NCBI RefSeq assembly: GCF_021698975.1
Contig: NZ_SSXA01000024.1
Span: 1-47,381 of the forward strand
Direction of reading: 5' to 3'
Source of the DNA: Blastococcus sp. KM273128
GTDB lineage: Bacteria > Actinomycetota > Actinomycetes > Mycobacteriales > Geodermatophilaceae
Length of the DNA: 47,381 bases
Under the pieces are notes generated by a model. It worked only from the letters and a program-made list of their open reading frames with translations, did not search any database and was not told where the DNA came from. The stretch's first letter is position 1; each line of letters begins with the position of its first letter. Both the position numbers and the translations under genes were made by a program. Shown in pieces: positions 1-7,242 of the stretch.

Positions 1-17
1 GGTTGGGAACGGCGACG

Positions 18-1097
18 TCAAGCACCGCCACTCCTGCCGGAGGTCTCCGCCGTGATCAAGCCACCACGCCGACTGTCAACAACGTCCCTGGTCGCTACAG
101 CTAGCCGCTCCCCGATGCGGTGGGCGTAACCCAGCAGGAACGCGCGGCGGAACGTCCGCGAACTGGAGCGCCTGCCCTCCTGCCGCTCCGCGGCGGCGAG
201 CGCCTGGGCGACCTGGAGCAGCAGGGAGGTGAACAGCAGCTCCACTGCGTCCAGATCGGCCCGCACCCCGACCAGGGTGGCGATGCCCAGCCCCTGGTAC
301 CAGACCAGCCGCACGCCGTTGGCCTCCGCGACCGCGCCCAGCAGCTGCGTCTTGGCCCGCGCGTACGGGTCGGCGACGTGCACCCGGCGGGTGTCGACGT
401 CGATCCCGGACGGCGACCCGTCACCGAGCAGGGCTGCGTCCACCGCGTGCCGGGTCATGAGCTCCTGCGCCTTGGCGGTCAGCGCCTCGGCCTCCTCGGG
501 GAACGCCGTCGACTCGGCCTTGGCCAGCAGCCCGCGGATCCGGCGCAGCGCCCGGTCGTCGTCCACGACCGGCCCGGTGGCCCGCGGCCGGGCGGCACCC
601 CACCGCGACGGCGGCGGCACGAGCAGCTCCAGGTGCACGGTGGTGTGCAGCAGCCCGGTCAGCTGCAGCACGATGCGCCACGCCTCGGCCGGGGCCCGCC
701 GCTCCGCCCGGTGCCACGCGGCGACCGCCGTGCCGGCGGGCGGAGCGCCCTCCAGCGCCCCGAGCTCGCGCAGCTGCCCGACCCAGCTCTCCGGGGCCCG
801 GGACGCGGCGTCGCTTCGGCGCGCGTGCTCCGCGACCAGCGCCACGAGCAGCGGCACCGCCCCCGCGCCGACCTGCCGCCTAGCGGCGTGCGCGACGTCG
901 GCCGGCTGCCATCCCCGCTCCCACGTCCCGTCCAGCGCGGCGAGCAGGGCGCGCGTCACGCGGCCGCCCTCGTCGAGCGCGACCCCGCGCGTGCCGAGCG
1001 TGGCCGCCAGCTCGGCCGCGATCCCGGCGTCGGCGAGCAGCGGGGCCCGGTGCTGGAGGAGGTCCGCGAGCCAGGAGTCGTCGTCCACGCCAGGCAT
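18..1097 (-). CDS. DUF2786 domain protein
   Basis: This is a 359-residue protein that starts at ATG 1097 and is complete at its TGA. The recognisable part is a DUF2786 segment near residues 180-225, with the pattern RRIRGLLAKAES, then FPEEAEALTAKAQELMTRHAVD. That is the conserved helical signature of the family. The residues before it are Ala- and Arg-rich and helical, and the residues after it hold a second conserved-looking stretch around VADPYARAKTQLL. No catalytic motif, signal peptide or membrane segment is visible. DUF2786 proteins are common in actinobacteria and in phage-like contexts, but their biochemical role is not established, so no function is assigned. The gene is divergent from the HTH-molbindin gene at 1178, and the 80 bp between them carries a 9+9 bp inverted repeat. 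Any link to molybdenum is unproven. Confidence 0.8.
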   Translation of the reverse strand: MPGVDDDSWLADLLQHRAPLLADAGIAAELAATLGTRGVALDEGGRVTRALLAALDGTWERGWQPADVAHAARRQVGAGAVPLLVALVAEHARRSDAASRAPESWVGQLRELGALEGAPPAGTAVAAWHRAERRAPAEAWRIVLQLTGLLHTTVHLELLVPPPSRWGAARPRATGPVVDDDRALRRIRGLLAKAESTAFPEEAEALTAKAQELMTRHAVDAALLGDGSPSGIDVDTRRVHVADPYARAKTQLLGAVAEANGVRLVWYQGLGIATLVGVRADLDAVELLFTSLLLQVAQALAAAERQEGRRSSSRTFRRAFLLGYAHRIGERLAVATRDVVDSRRGGLITAETSGRSGGA

Positions 1098-1131
1098 GGT
1101 GCCCGCCCGGGCCGGGGCCTGGAGCGGGCGC

Positions 1132-1171
1132 GCTGTGGACGGGGCCGGTCGTCCACAGCCACGGCTAGGGT
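1132..1171 (+). promoter_or_regulatory. Divergent promoter with 9+9 bp inverted repeat and leaderless -10
   Basis: GCTGTGGAC (1132-1140) and GTCCACAGC (1151-1159) form a perfect inverted repeat with a 10-bp spacer, the geometry of a dimeric operator with half sites two helical turns apart. Just downstream is a -10-like TAGGGT (1166-1171), and six bases later the GTG start of the HTH-molbindin gene at 1178. The transcript is therefore probably leaderless and the repeat covers the -35 region. Autoregulation by the HTH-molbindin protein is an inference. Confidence 0.55.
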
Positions 1172-1177
1172 CTTGCC

Positions 1178-1570
1178 GTGGGCGCCACCTACCGCATCGC
1201 CGAGGCGGCCGCGCTGCTCGGCGTCAGCGACGACACGGTCCGCCGCTGGGTGGACGGCGGCCGCCTGCCGGCGCACCGGGACGGTGGGGGCCCGGCGGTC
1301 ATCGAGGGCGCCGACCTGGCCCGGCTCGCCACCCAGCTCCGCGAGGCCCCAGAGCCCGGGACGACCCCGTCCTCGGCCCGCAACCGGCTCGCCGGCATCG
1401 TCACCAACGTCGTCCGCGACGGGGTCATGGCGCAGGTGGAGATCCAGGCCGGGCCCTTCCGCGTCGTCTCCCTGATGTCCCGCGAGGCGGCCGACGAGCT
1501 GGGGCTCGTGGTCGGTGTGCGGGCGGTCGCGACGGTCAAGGCCACGCAGGTCAGCGTCGACGTGCCCTGA
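1178..1570 (+). CDS. HTH-molbindin (TOBE/Mop) molybdate-responsive regulator
   Basis: A 130-residue protein with two parts. Residues 5-55 form a MerR/excisionase-type helix-turn-helix (RIAEAAALLGVSDDTVRRWVDGG). Residues about 66-130 form a single TOBE/Mop domain (RNRLAGIVTNVV, then RDGVMAQVEIQAGPFRVVSLMS, ending in VKATQVSVDV), the fold that binds molybdate or tungstate oxyanions. Proteins of this architecture stand before modABC in many actinobacteria and are thought to act as compact ModE-like regulators. GTG 1178 is supported by a -10 box six bases upstream and by the protein beginning directly with the helix-turn-helix. The gene is 97 bp upstream of modA, and both promoters carry palindromes (1132-1159 and 1608-1627). 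The domain call is firm; the regulatory targets are inferred. Confidence 0.88.
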   Translation: MGATYRIAEAAALLGVSDDTVRRWVDGGRLPAHRDGGGPAVIEGADLARLATQLREAPEPGTTPSSARNRLAGIVTNVVRDGVMAQVEIQAGPFRVVSLMSREAADELGLVVGVRAVATVKATQVSVDVP

Positions 1571-1607
1571 CCCCGCATCCGCGGGTCGTGCAGCCCTGGC
1601 CACTTGC

Positions 1608-1627
1608 GCAGATGCGGCCGCATCTGC
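1608..1627 (+). promoter_or_regulatory. 20-bp perfect palindrome before modA
   Basis: GCAGATGCGG is followed directly by its exact reverse complement CCGCATCTGC. The centre lies about 50 bp before the modA GTG and about 47 bp after the stop of the regulator gene. A palindrome without a loop or T-run suits a protein-binding site better than a terminator. A molybdate operator for the adjacent HTH-molbindin protein is the natural guess. The sequence does not match the enterobacterial ModE site. Confidence 0.5.
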
Positions 1628-1667
1628 TGTCGTCTGCCGCAGGAGCGGTCGACCCCGAGGAGGATCC

Positions 1668-2462
1668 GTGCGCACGCGTGCCCTGCTCGTGGCGGCGTTG
1701 CTGGCCCTCGCCGGCTGCACCGATCCGGCGCAGGACGGCGGCGGCCCGGCAGCGGACGGCGGGGCCACCGGCACCCTGACCGTGTTCGCCGCCGCCTCGC
1801 TGATCGACGTCTTCACGGAACTGGGGGCCCGGATGGAGGAGGAGCACCCGGAGCTGGACGTGCGCATCAGCTACTCGGGCAGTTCCGCGCTGGCCACCCA
1901 GCTGGTGCAGGGGGCGCCGGCGGACGTGTTCGCCAGCGCGGACGAGACCCAGATGGCGCGGCTGGAGGACGCCGGGCTGGTGACGCGGGCGGAACTGTTC
2001 GCCGCCAACCGGCTGATGCTCGCCGTCCCGGCGGACGGCTCGGCCGGGGTGACCGCGCCGGACGGCGCCGGGATCCCGTCGCTGCGGGACCTGGTGACCG
2101 GTGATCCGACGATGGCCGTGTGCGCCCCCGAGGTGCCGTGCGGGGAGGCGGCGGCCCAGGTGCTCCGGGCGGCGGGGCTGGCCGACGTCCCGGACACCTA
2201 CGCCGAGGACGTGCGCTCGGTGCTCAGCCTGGTCGAGCTCGGCGAGGTCGACGCGGGCCTGGTCTACGTCTCCGACGTGCACGCCGCGGGCGACGCCGTC
2301 CTGGCCTACGCCTTCAGCGAGTCCGCCCGGGCGGTGAACCGCTACCCGATCGCGGTGCCGTCCGGCGCGCCCAACGCGGAGGCGGCCCGGGCCTTCGTGG
2401 ACCTCGTGCTCTCCGACGCGGGGCAGGCCGCGCTGGCGGACGCCGGGTTCCAGCGGCCGTGA
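1668..2462 (+). CDS. modA: Molybdate ABC transporter substrate-binding lipoprotein ModA
   Basis: The 264-residue extracytoplasmic molybdate/tungstate receptor. A short signal peptide ends in the lipobox LAGC, with Cys17 as the lipid-anchored residue. It is followed by a Gly/Ala-rich linker and then the ModA fold beginning TLTVFAAASLIDVFTELG. Family signatures visible are YSGSSALATQLVQGAPADVFASAD and later GEVDAGLVYVSDV. GTG 1668 is preferred because GAGGAGG lies a few bases upstream and the signal peptide begins there; the frame stays open further upstream but encodes nothing recognisable. The stop overlaps the modB start (GTGA-type overlap), so modA, modB and modC are translationally coupled. 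Confidence 0.95.
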   Translation: MRTRALLVAALLALAGCTDPAQDGGGPAADGGATGTLTVFAAASLIDVFTELGARMEEEHPELDVRISYSGSSALATQLVQGAPADVFASADETQMARLEDAGLVTRAELFAANRLMLAVPADGSAGVTAPDGAGIPSLRDLVTGDPTMAVCAPEVPCGEAAAQVLRAAGLADVPDTYAEDVRSVLSLVELGEVDAGLVYVSDVHAAGDAVLAYAFSESARAVNRYPIAVPSGAPNAEAARAFVDLVLSDAGQAALADAGFQRP

Positions 2463-3265
2463 GCCGGACCCGCGAGGGCGCTGGCGTCCCCGTCCCGCTG
2501 CTCGTCCCCGCCGCGCTCGGTGTCGCCTTCCTCGTCCTCCCGCTGCTGGGCCTCCTCGTCCGCACCCCCTGGTCGGAGCTGGCCGGCCAGCTGGCGGAGC
2601 CGGCCGTCGGCGAGGCGCTGCGGCTGTCCCTGGTCTCGGCGACGCTCGCCACCGCGCTCTCGCTGGTGCTCGGCGTCCCGCTGGCGTGGGTGCTGGCCCG
2701 ATCGCGGGCCCGCGGCCGCTCGGTGCTCAGGGCCCTGGTCACCGTGCCGCTGGTCCTGCCGCCGGTCGTGGGCGGCGTCGCGCTGTTCCTCGTGCTGGGC
2801 CGGCAGGGGATCGTCGGCTCATGGCTGGACGACGCGTTCGGCATCACGATCCCGTTCACCACCGCCGCCGTCGTCATCGCCGAGACGTTCGTGGCGATGC
2901 CGTTCCTGGTGATCAGCGTCGAGGGAGCGCTGCGCGCCGCGGACACCCGCTTCGAGGACGTCGCGGCGACGCTCGGCGCCGGCCGCTGGACGACGTTCCG
3001 CCGCGTCACCCTCCCGCTGGTCGCGCCGGGGGTCGCGGCCGGCGCGGTGCTGTGCTGGGCCCGGGCGCTCGGGGAGTTCGGCGCCACGATCACCTTCGCC
3101 GGCAACTTCCCGGGCACCACGCAGACGATGCCGCTGGCGGTCTACCTGGCCCTGCAGCGCGACCCGGACGCGGCGATCGTCCTCTCGGTGGTGCTGCTGG
3201 CGGTCTCGCTGGCCACGCTGCTGCTGCTCCGCGACCGCTGGCTGGGCCGGACGGGGGCCGCGTGA
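2459..3265 (+). CDS. modB: Molybdate ABC transporter permease ModB
   Basis: A 268-residue inner-membrane permease of the molybdate importer with about five to six hydrophobic segments, the first near residues 10-32. The cytoplasmic coupling (EAA-type) loop is visible around AATLGAGRWTTFRRVTLP, the part that contacts the ATPase ModC. GTG 2459 overlaps the modA stop by four bases. The C-terminus ends in LLLLRDRWLG, and its TGA overlaps the modC start in the same way. Size and motif order are normal for ModB. Confidence 0.95.
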   Translation: MSRTREGAGVPVPLLVPAALGVAFLVLPLLGLLVRTPWSELAGQLAEPAVGEALRLSLVSATLATALSLVLGVPLAWVLARSRARGRSVLRALVTVPLVLPPVVGGVALFLVLGRQGIVGSWLDDAFGITIPFTTAAVVIAETFVAMPFLVISVEGALRAADTRFEDVAATLGAGRWTTFRRVTLPLVAPGVAAGAVLCWARALGEFGATITFAGNFPGTTQTMPLAVYLALQRDPDAAIVLSVVLLAVSLATLLLLRDRWLGRTGAA

Positions 3266-4308
3266 GCCTGCAGGCGTCCGTCGGCACCCGCCGGGGCGGG
3301 CTCCACCTCCGGGTCGACGTCGAGGTGGCCGACGGCGAGGTGCTCGCCCTCCTCGGCCCCAACGGCGCGGGCAAGTCCACCTTCGTGCGGGTGCTGGCCG
3401 GCCTGCTGCGCCCCGACGAGGGTCGCGTCGTGGTCGGCGGCGAGGTCTGGGACGACGGGAGCACCTCCCGCCCGGCGCACCGGCGGGCGCTGGGCATGGT
3501 GTTCCAGGACGCGCTGCTCTTCCCGCACCTGAGCGTCGCCGACAACGTCGCCTTCGGCCTGCGCACGCGGGGCACCCGCCGGGCGGAGGCGCGGGCGGCC
3601 GCGGCGGGATGGCTGGCCCGCGTGGGGCTCGACGGGCTGGGTGACCGGCGGCCGGCCGAGCTCTCCGGGGGGCAGGCGCAGCGGGCGGCGCTCGCCCGCG
3701 CGCTGGTCGGCGACCCGGCCCTCCTGCTGCTCGACGAGCCGCTGTCGGCCCTGGACGCGCGCACCCGGCTCACCGTCCGAGCGGAGCTGCGCCGCCACCT
3801 GGCCGGCTTCCGCGGCGGCACCGTGCTGGTCACCCACGACCCGGTCGACGCGATGGCGCTCGCCGACCGCGTCGTCGTCCTCGAGGAGGGGCGCGTAGTC
3901 CAGGCGGGCACCCCCGTCGAGGTGGCCCGCCGGCCGCGCACCGACTACGTGGCCCGCCTGGTGGGGCTCTCGCTGCTCCCGGGCACCGGCGAGGGCCGGT
4001 CGGTGCGGCTCGACGGCGGGGCGGCGGTGGCGGTCGCCGAGGAGGTCACCGGGCCGGTGTTCGCCGCCATCCGCCCCGAGTCCGTGGCCCTCTACGCCAC
4101 CCGGCCGGACGGCAGCACCCGCAACCTCTGGCGGGAGCGCGTGGTCGGGGCCACCCCGCACGGGGCCACGGTGCGCTGCGAGCTCGACGGCGAGGTGCCG
4201 CTCGTCGCCGACGTCACCGCCACCTCGTTCGCCGAGATGGGGCTCGCCCCCGGCGCCGAGGTGTGGGCCGGCGTGAAGGCCTCCGAGGTCGCCGTCTACG
4301 CGCGCTGA
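3262..4308 (+). CDS. modC: Molybdate ABC transporter ATP-binding protein ModC
   Basis: A 348-residue ATPase energising molybdate import. Walker A is GPNGAGKS (about residues 32-39), the Q-loop is MVFQDALLFPHLSV, the signature is LSGGQAQR, Walker B is ALLLLDEPLSALD and the switch histidine is in VTHDPVDAM. After about residue 260 there is a C-terminal TOBE-like region (ending near EVWAGVKASEVAVYAR), expected for ModC and able to bind oxyanion. GTG 3262 overlaps the modB stop. The gene ends the transporter operon, but the next gene starts only 12 bp later, so cotranscription is likely. Confidence 0.95.
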   Translation: MSLQASVGTRRGGLHLRVDVEVADGEVLALLGPNGAGKSTFVRVLAGLLRPDEGRVVVGGEVWDDGSTSRPAHRRALGMVFQDALLFPHLSVADNVAFGLRTRGTRRAEARAAAAGWLARVGLDGLGDRRPAELSGGQAQRAALARALVGDPALLLLDEPLSALDARTRLTVRAELRRHLAGFRGGTVLVTHDPVDAMALADRVVVLEEGRVVQAGTPVEVARRPRTDYVARLVGLSLLPGTGEGRSVRLDGGAAVAVAEEVTGPVFAAIRPESVALYATRPDGSTRNLWRERVVGATPHGATVRCELDGEVPLVADVTATSFAEMGLAPGAEVWAGVKASEVAVYAR

Positions 4309-4320
4309 GAGAGTGGCGGC

Positions 4321-4899
4321 ATGACCACAGCCGCCGTCGTCCTGGCCGCCGGGGGCGGCCGCCGCTACGGGATGCCCAAGGCGCTGGTCGAGTACGAGGG
4401 CAGCCTGCTGGTCGAGCGCGCGGTGCGGACGGCGCGCGCGGCCTGCGACGTCGTCCTGGTCGTGCTGGGCGCCCGCGCGGTCGACGTCTGGCGCACGGCG
4501 GACCTCACCGGCGCGACCGTGCTGGCGAACAAGGACTGGGAGACCGGCATGGCCTCCTCGCTGCGCACCGGCCTGGACGGGCTGCGCGGCTTCCCCGGCA
4601 CGGTGGACGCCGCCCTGGTCACGCTGGTCGACATGCCCGGCATGACGCCCGAGGCGCTCACCGCCGTCGCCGCGCACGCCGCCCCGGGCGCGCTGGCGAC
4701 CGCCACCTACGACGGCGTCCGCGGCCACCCGGTGCTGATCGGGCGGGAGCACTGGGCCGGCGTCGCGGAGACCGCGACCGGCGACGAGGGCGCCCGCCGC
4801 TACCTGGCCGCGCACGACGTCGTCGAGGTGGACTGCACCGGCCTGGCCGATCCGGTCGACCTCGACGTGCCGCCGCCGGGGGTAGCGTCGGCGCCGTGA
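4321..4899 (+). CDS. MocA/MobA-like molybdenum cofactor nucleotidyltransferase
   Basis: A 192-residue NTP-transferase. The nucleotide-binding loop is LAAGGGRRYGMPKAL (residues 8-22), followed by VDMPGMTPEAL, the metal/nucleotide signature of the MobA-MocA-like fold. The closest families are MocA-type CTP:molybdopterin cytidylyltransferases, which make the molybdopterin cytosine dinucleotide used by the xanthine-oxidase/CO-dehydrogenase superfamily. That fits the coxSLM operon at the other end of the window. MobA (guanylyltransferase) or a CofC-like enzyme cannot be excluded by reading alone. The gene lies 12 bp after modC and overlaps the moaE start by four bases. Confidence 0.8.
   Translation: MTTAAVVLAAGGGRRYGMPKALVEYEGSLLVERAVRTARAACDVVLVVLGARAVDVWRTADLTGATVLANKDWETGMASSLRTGLDGLRGFPGTVDAALVTLVDMPGMTPEALTAVAAHAAPGALATATYDGVRGHPVLIGREHWAGVAETATGDEGARRYLAAHDVVEVDCTGLADPVDLDVPPPGVASAP
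4883..4888 (+). promoter_or_regulatory. Internal -10 element for leaderless moaE transcript
   Basis: TAGCGT lies seven bases before the GTG start of moaE, the same geometry seen before several other genes here. It suggests that moaE has its own leaderless promoter inside the end of the preceding gene, besides readthrough from modABC. Confidence 0.4.
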
Positions 4900-5306
4900 T
4901 CGCCAGGGTCGTGGACGCGCCGCTGTCCGTCGCCGAGCACGAGGAGGCCGTCTCGGTCGCGGCGGCGGGGGCGGTGGTCTCCTTCGCCGGAGTCGTCCGC
5001 GACCACGACGGCGGCCGCTCGGTGACCGAGCTCGAGTACGTCGGCCACCCGAGCGCGGCCGACGTCCTCGCCGAGCTGGCCGGGGAGTTCGCCGCCCGCC
5101 CCGAGCTGCACGCCGTCGCCGTCAGCCACCGCATCGGCCTGCTCGGCATCGGGGACGTCGCGCTCGCCTGCGCGGTCAGCGCCTCCCACCGCGGCCAGGC
5201 GTTCAGCGCCTGCGCCGAGCTCGTCGACGAGGTGAAGAAGCGGCTGCCCATCTGGAAGCGGCAGGTGTTCGGCGACGGCGAGGAGGAGTGGGTCGCCTGC
5301 CCGTAG
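4896..5306 (+). CDS. moaE: Molybdopterin synthase catalytic subunit MoaE
   Basis: A 136-residue large subunit of molybdopterin synthase, which with thiocarboxylated MoaD converts cyclic pyranopterin monophosphate to molybdopterin in the cytoplasm. Visible signatures are VSFAGVVRDHDGGRSVTELEY near residues 28-48, the central HRIGLLGIGDVALACAVSASHR, and the C-terminal VDEVKKRLPIWKRQ with its conserved lysines. Length is normal. GTG 4896 overlaps the preceding stop, and a -10 box stands seven bases upstream. The partner MoaD is at 6996-7241 on the other strand, so the synthase genes are close but not in one operon. Confidence 0.93.
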   Translation: MIARVVDAPLSVAEHEEAVSVAAAGAVVSFAGVVRDHDGGRSVTELEYVGHPSAADVLAELAGEFAARPELHAVAVSHRIGLLGIGDVALACAVSASHRGQAFSACAELVDEVKKRLPIWKRQVFGDGEEEWVACP

Positions 5307-5314
5307 GCGGACCC

Positions 5315-6154
5315 TCAGCCGGCGAACTCCCGCACCGACAGCCCGCGCACGCCGGCGTCGACGGTGAACAGCGACCCCGCGACGCCGTCGTCCAGCCCGC
5401 CCTCGGCCGACGTGGTGACGAACAGCCGGTCCAGCCCGGGGCCGCCGAGGGTGCACGCGGTCACCTGGGGCGTGGGCAGCTCGACCACGGCGTCCCGCCG
5501 GCCGCCGGCGTCGTAGCGGTGCACCTCACCGCTGCCGTAGAGCGCCACCCAGACGCCGCCCTCGGCGTCGACGGTGAGCCCGTCGGGGTTGCCGTCGTCG
5601 GCGAAGGTCACGAACGGGCGGCGGCCGGTCAGCCCGGTGTCCCGGTCGTAGTCGAGGACGTCGATGCGGTGGGTGGCCGTGTCGGCGTAGTAGGCCAGCG
5701 ACCCGTCCGGGCTCCACGCCAGCCCGTTGGAGACGGTGACGCCGTCGAAGACCTCGTGCACGCTGCCGTCGGGGTCCAGCCGGTACAGCGCGGCGGCGCC
5801 CGGCGTCTGGTCGTAGGCCATGGAGCCGCACCAGAAGCGGCCGTCGGGGTCGCAGCCGCCGTCGTTCATGCGGACGCCGGGGTCCTCCCACACCGGGCCC
5901 AGCTCGGTCAGCGACCCGTCCGGCGCCTCCAGCGCGAAGCCGCGCTCGACGGCGATGACCGCGCCACCCCCGCGGCGCGGTCGGAGCGCCGCCGCGACTG
6001 CGCCGACGTGCCGGCGGGTGACCGCGCCGTCCTCCCCGACCGCGAGCACGTCACCGGCGAGCATGTCGACGCAGCGCAGGCCGCCCCACGCCGGCGACCA
6101 CACCGGACCCTCCCCGTGGTGGCAGACGGGACCGGTCAGCTGGTGGGCGCGCAC
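5315..6154 (-). CDS. SMP-30/gluconolactonase family protein
   Basis: A 279-residue six-bladed beta-propeller of the SMP-30/gluconolaconase/LRE family. The metal-site pattern is recognisable: GEGPVWSP near the N-terminus, MNDGGCDPDGRFWCGSM near residue 90, NGLAWSPDGSLAYYADT near 145, and DGLTVDAEGGVWVAL near 190. These are divalent-cation lactonases acting on sugar or other lactones; the substrate here cannot be read. There is no signal peptide. The ATG at 6154 lies only a few bases after the stop of the upstream minus-strand GAF gene, so the two probably share a transcript. The gene converges on moaE with an 8-bp gap. Confidence 0.85.
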   Translation of the reverse strand: MRAHQLTGPVCHHGEGPVWSPAWGGLRCVDMLAGDVLAVGEDGAVTRRHVGAVAAALRPRRGGGAVIAVERGFALEAPDGSLTELGPVWEDPGVRMNDGGCDPDGRFWCGSMAYDQTPGAAALYRLDPDGSVHEVFDGVTVSNGLAWSPDGSLAYYADTATHRIDVLDYDRDTGLTGRRPFVTFADDGNPDGLTVDAEGGVWVALYGSGEVHRYDAGGRRDAVVELPTPQVTACTLGGPGLDRLFVTTSAEGGLDDGVAGSLFTVDAGVRGLSVREFAG

Positions 6155-6158
6155 CGGC

Positions 6159-6668
6159 TCAGCTCACCACCTCCCGGCCGGGCTCGCCCGGCAGGGGTGG
6201 CGGGTCCCAGCCGGCGGCCATGAGGGTGCTGAGCATGCGGGCGGCGGCCTCGACGACGGAGAGCTCCCGGGCGGCGCTGCGCGGCTTCGCCCGGTAGGCC
6301 ACCCCGCACAGGGTGCCGAACAGCTGCAGGTCGCGGGTGAGGAGCGGGATGCCGACGTAGGCGGCGATGTCGCGCAGCGGGCCGGTCGTGCGCGAGGCGT
6401 ACTCGGGGACGGCGGCCGTCACCGTGGCGAGGCGGGGGGCGTTGCCCTCGATCATCTGGCGGCAGAAGCTGCGTTCCCAGGGCAGTTCCGTGCCGGGACG
6501 CACGGCGCGGTCGGGATGGGCCAGGAGGACGATCTGCCGGTCGTCCACCACCTGGGTGACCATCCAGACGTCCCAGCCGACGTGCTCGGCCAGGAAGGCG
6601 AGCGCTCCCTCCGCGGCCGCTCGCCAGTCCGGCCACGGGGCGACGTCTGCGATTCCTACCGGAACCAT
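6159..6668 (-). CDS. GAF domain protein
   Basis: A small single-domain GAF protein of 169 residues from ATG 6668. That start is preferred over an in-frame start at 6701 because a -10-like TAATAC (minus strand, 6681-6676) stands seven bases before it. GAF features include FCRQMIEGNAPRLATV, the segment YVGIPLLTRDLQLFGTLCGVAYRAKPR, and a trailing helix AARMLSTLMAAG. GAF domains bind small ligands or mediate dimers; no output domain is attached, so it may be a stand-alone sensor. It is followed within 5 bp by the SMP-30 gene. Confidence 0.78.
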   Translation of the reverse strand: MVPVGIADVAPWPDWRAAAEGALAFLAEHVGWDVWMVTQVVDDRQIVLLAHPDRAVRPGTELPWERSFCRQMIEGNAPRLATVTAAVPEYASRTTGPLRDIAAYVGIPLLTRDLQLFGTLCGVAYRAKPRSAARELSVVEAAARMLSTLMAAGWDPPPLPGEPGREVVS

Positions 6669-6716
6669 GGCGACCGTATTACCCGGGGCGGGCGGCGCCA
6701 ACCGCCCGCAGCAGGA

Positions 6717-6911
6717 TCAGCGGGCCCCGGCGAGCCCGTCGTCGTCGGTCCGCTCGTCGCGCTCGAGCTCGGCCTCCTCGGCCTCGGCCTCCAGCCGGTG
6801 GGCCTCCCCGTCGACCTTCGCCGCGGCGTCGCCGTGGGACTCCCCGTACAGCTCCTCGGCCCGGCCGAACAGCTCCTCGGCCTTCGCCTTCGCCTTGTCG
6901 AAGATGCTCAT
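6717..6911 (-). CDS. Small charged helical protein (CsbD-like?)
   Basis: A 64-residue, highly charged, almost entirely helical protein starting MSIFDKAKAKAEELFGRAEE and rich in Glu, Ala and Asp, without Cys or membrane segments. Length and composition resemble CsbD-like stress proteins and the short antitoxin-like helical proteins of actinobacteria, but no diagnostic motif is seen. GGGAGG about ten bases upstream supports ATG 6911; an in-frame ATG nine bases earlier overlaps that ribosome site. It stands alone between moaD and the GAF gene. Coding bias matches neighbours, so it is probably real; its function is unknown. Confidence 0.6.
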   Translation of the reverse strand: MSIFDKAKAKAEELFGRAEELYGESHGDAAAKVDGEAHRLEAEAEEAELERDERTDDDGLAGAR

Positions 6912-6995
6912 GGAGGACATCCTCCCGGTGCACGCGGCCCGCGGCAAAGGCCGTGCGGCCCCGGAGGAGAGCCGTCCGGCCCGTGGCCGAGTGGT

Positions 6996-7241
6996 TCAGC
7001 CCCCGGCGAAGGGCGGGAGGACGTCGACCACCGCACCGGCGGGCAGCGGCGCCGCCCGGTCGCGGGGCTGCGCGCCGTCGACCAGGAACGAGCAGGCGGT
7101 GAGGACCCGCTCCAGCCGCGCCCCGTGCGTGCCGGAGATGCGCACGACGAGCTCGTCGAGGGTGTCGGCCTCGCAGGGCTCGGTGTCGACGCCGGCCGCG
7201 GCGCGGGCGCCGGCGAAGTAGCGGACGGTGACGGCGGGCAC
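6996..7241 (-). CDS. moaD: MoaD/ThiS-family sulfur carrier (molybdopterin synthase small subunit)
   Basis: An 81-residue ubiquitin-fold sulfur carrier. It has the family start VTVRYFAGARAAAGV, a central LDELVVRISGTHG, the late strand VVDVLPPFAGG, and ends exactly in the Gly-Gly that is adenylated and converted to a thiocarboxylate. It would deliver sulfur to MoaE (4896-5306). GTG 7241 lies just after the stop of moaA, so moaA-moaD form an operon. Length and terminus are normal for MoaD. Confidence 0.92.
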   Translation of the reverse strand: MPAVTVRYFAGARAAAGVDTEPCEADTLDELVVRISGTHGARLERVLTACSFLVDGAQPRDRAAPLPAGAVVDVLPPFAGG

Positions 7242-7242
7242 C

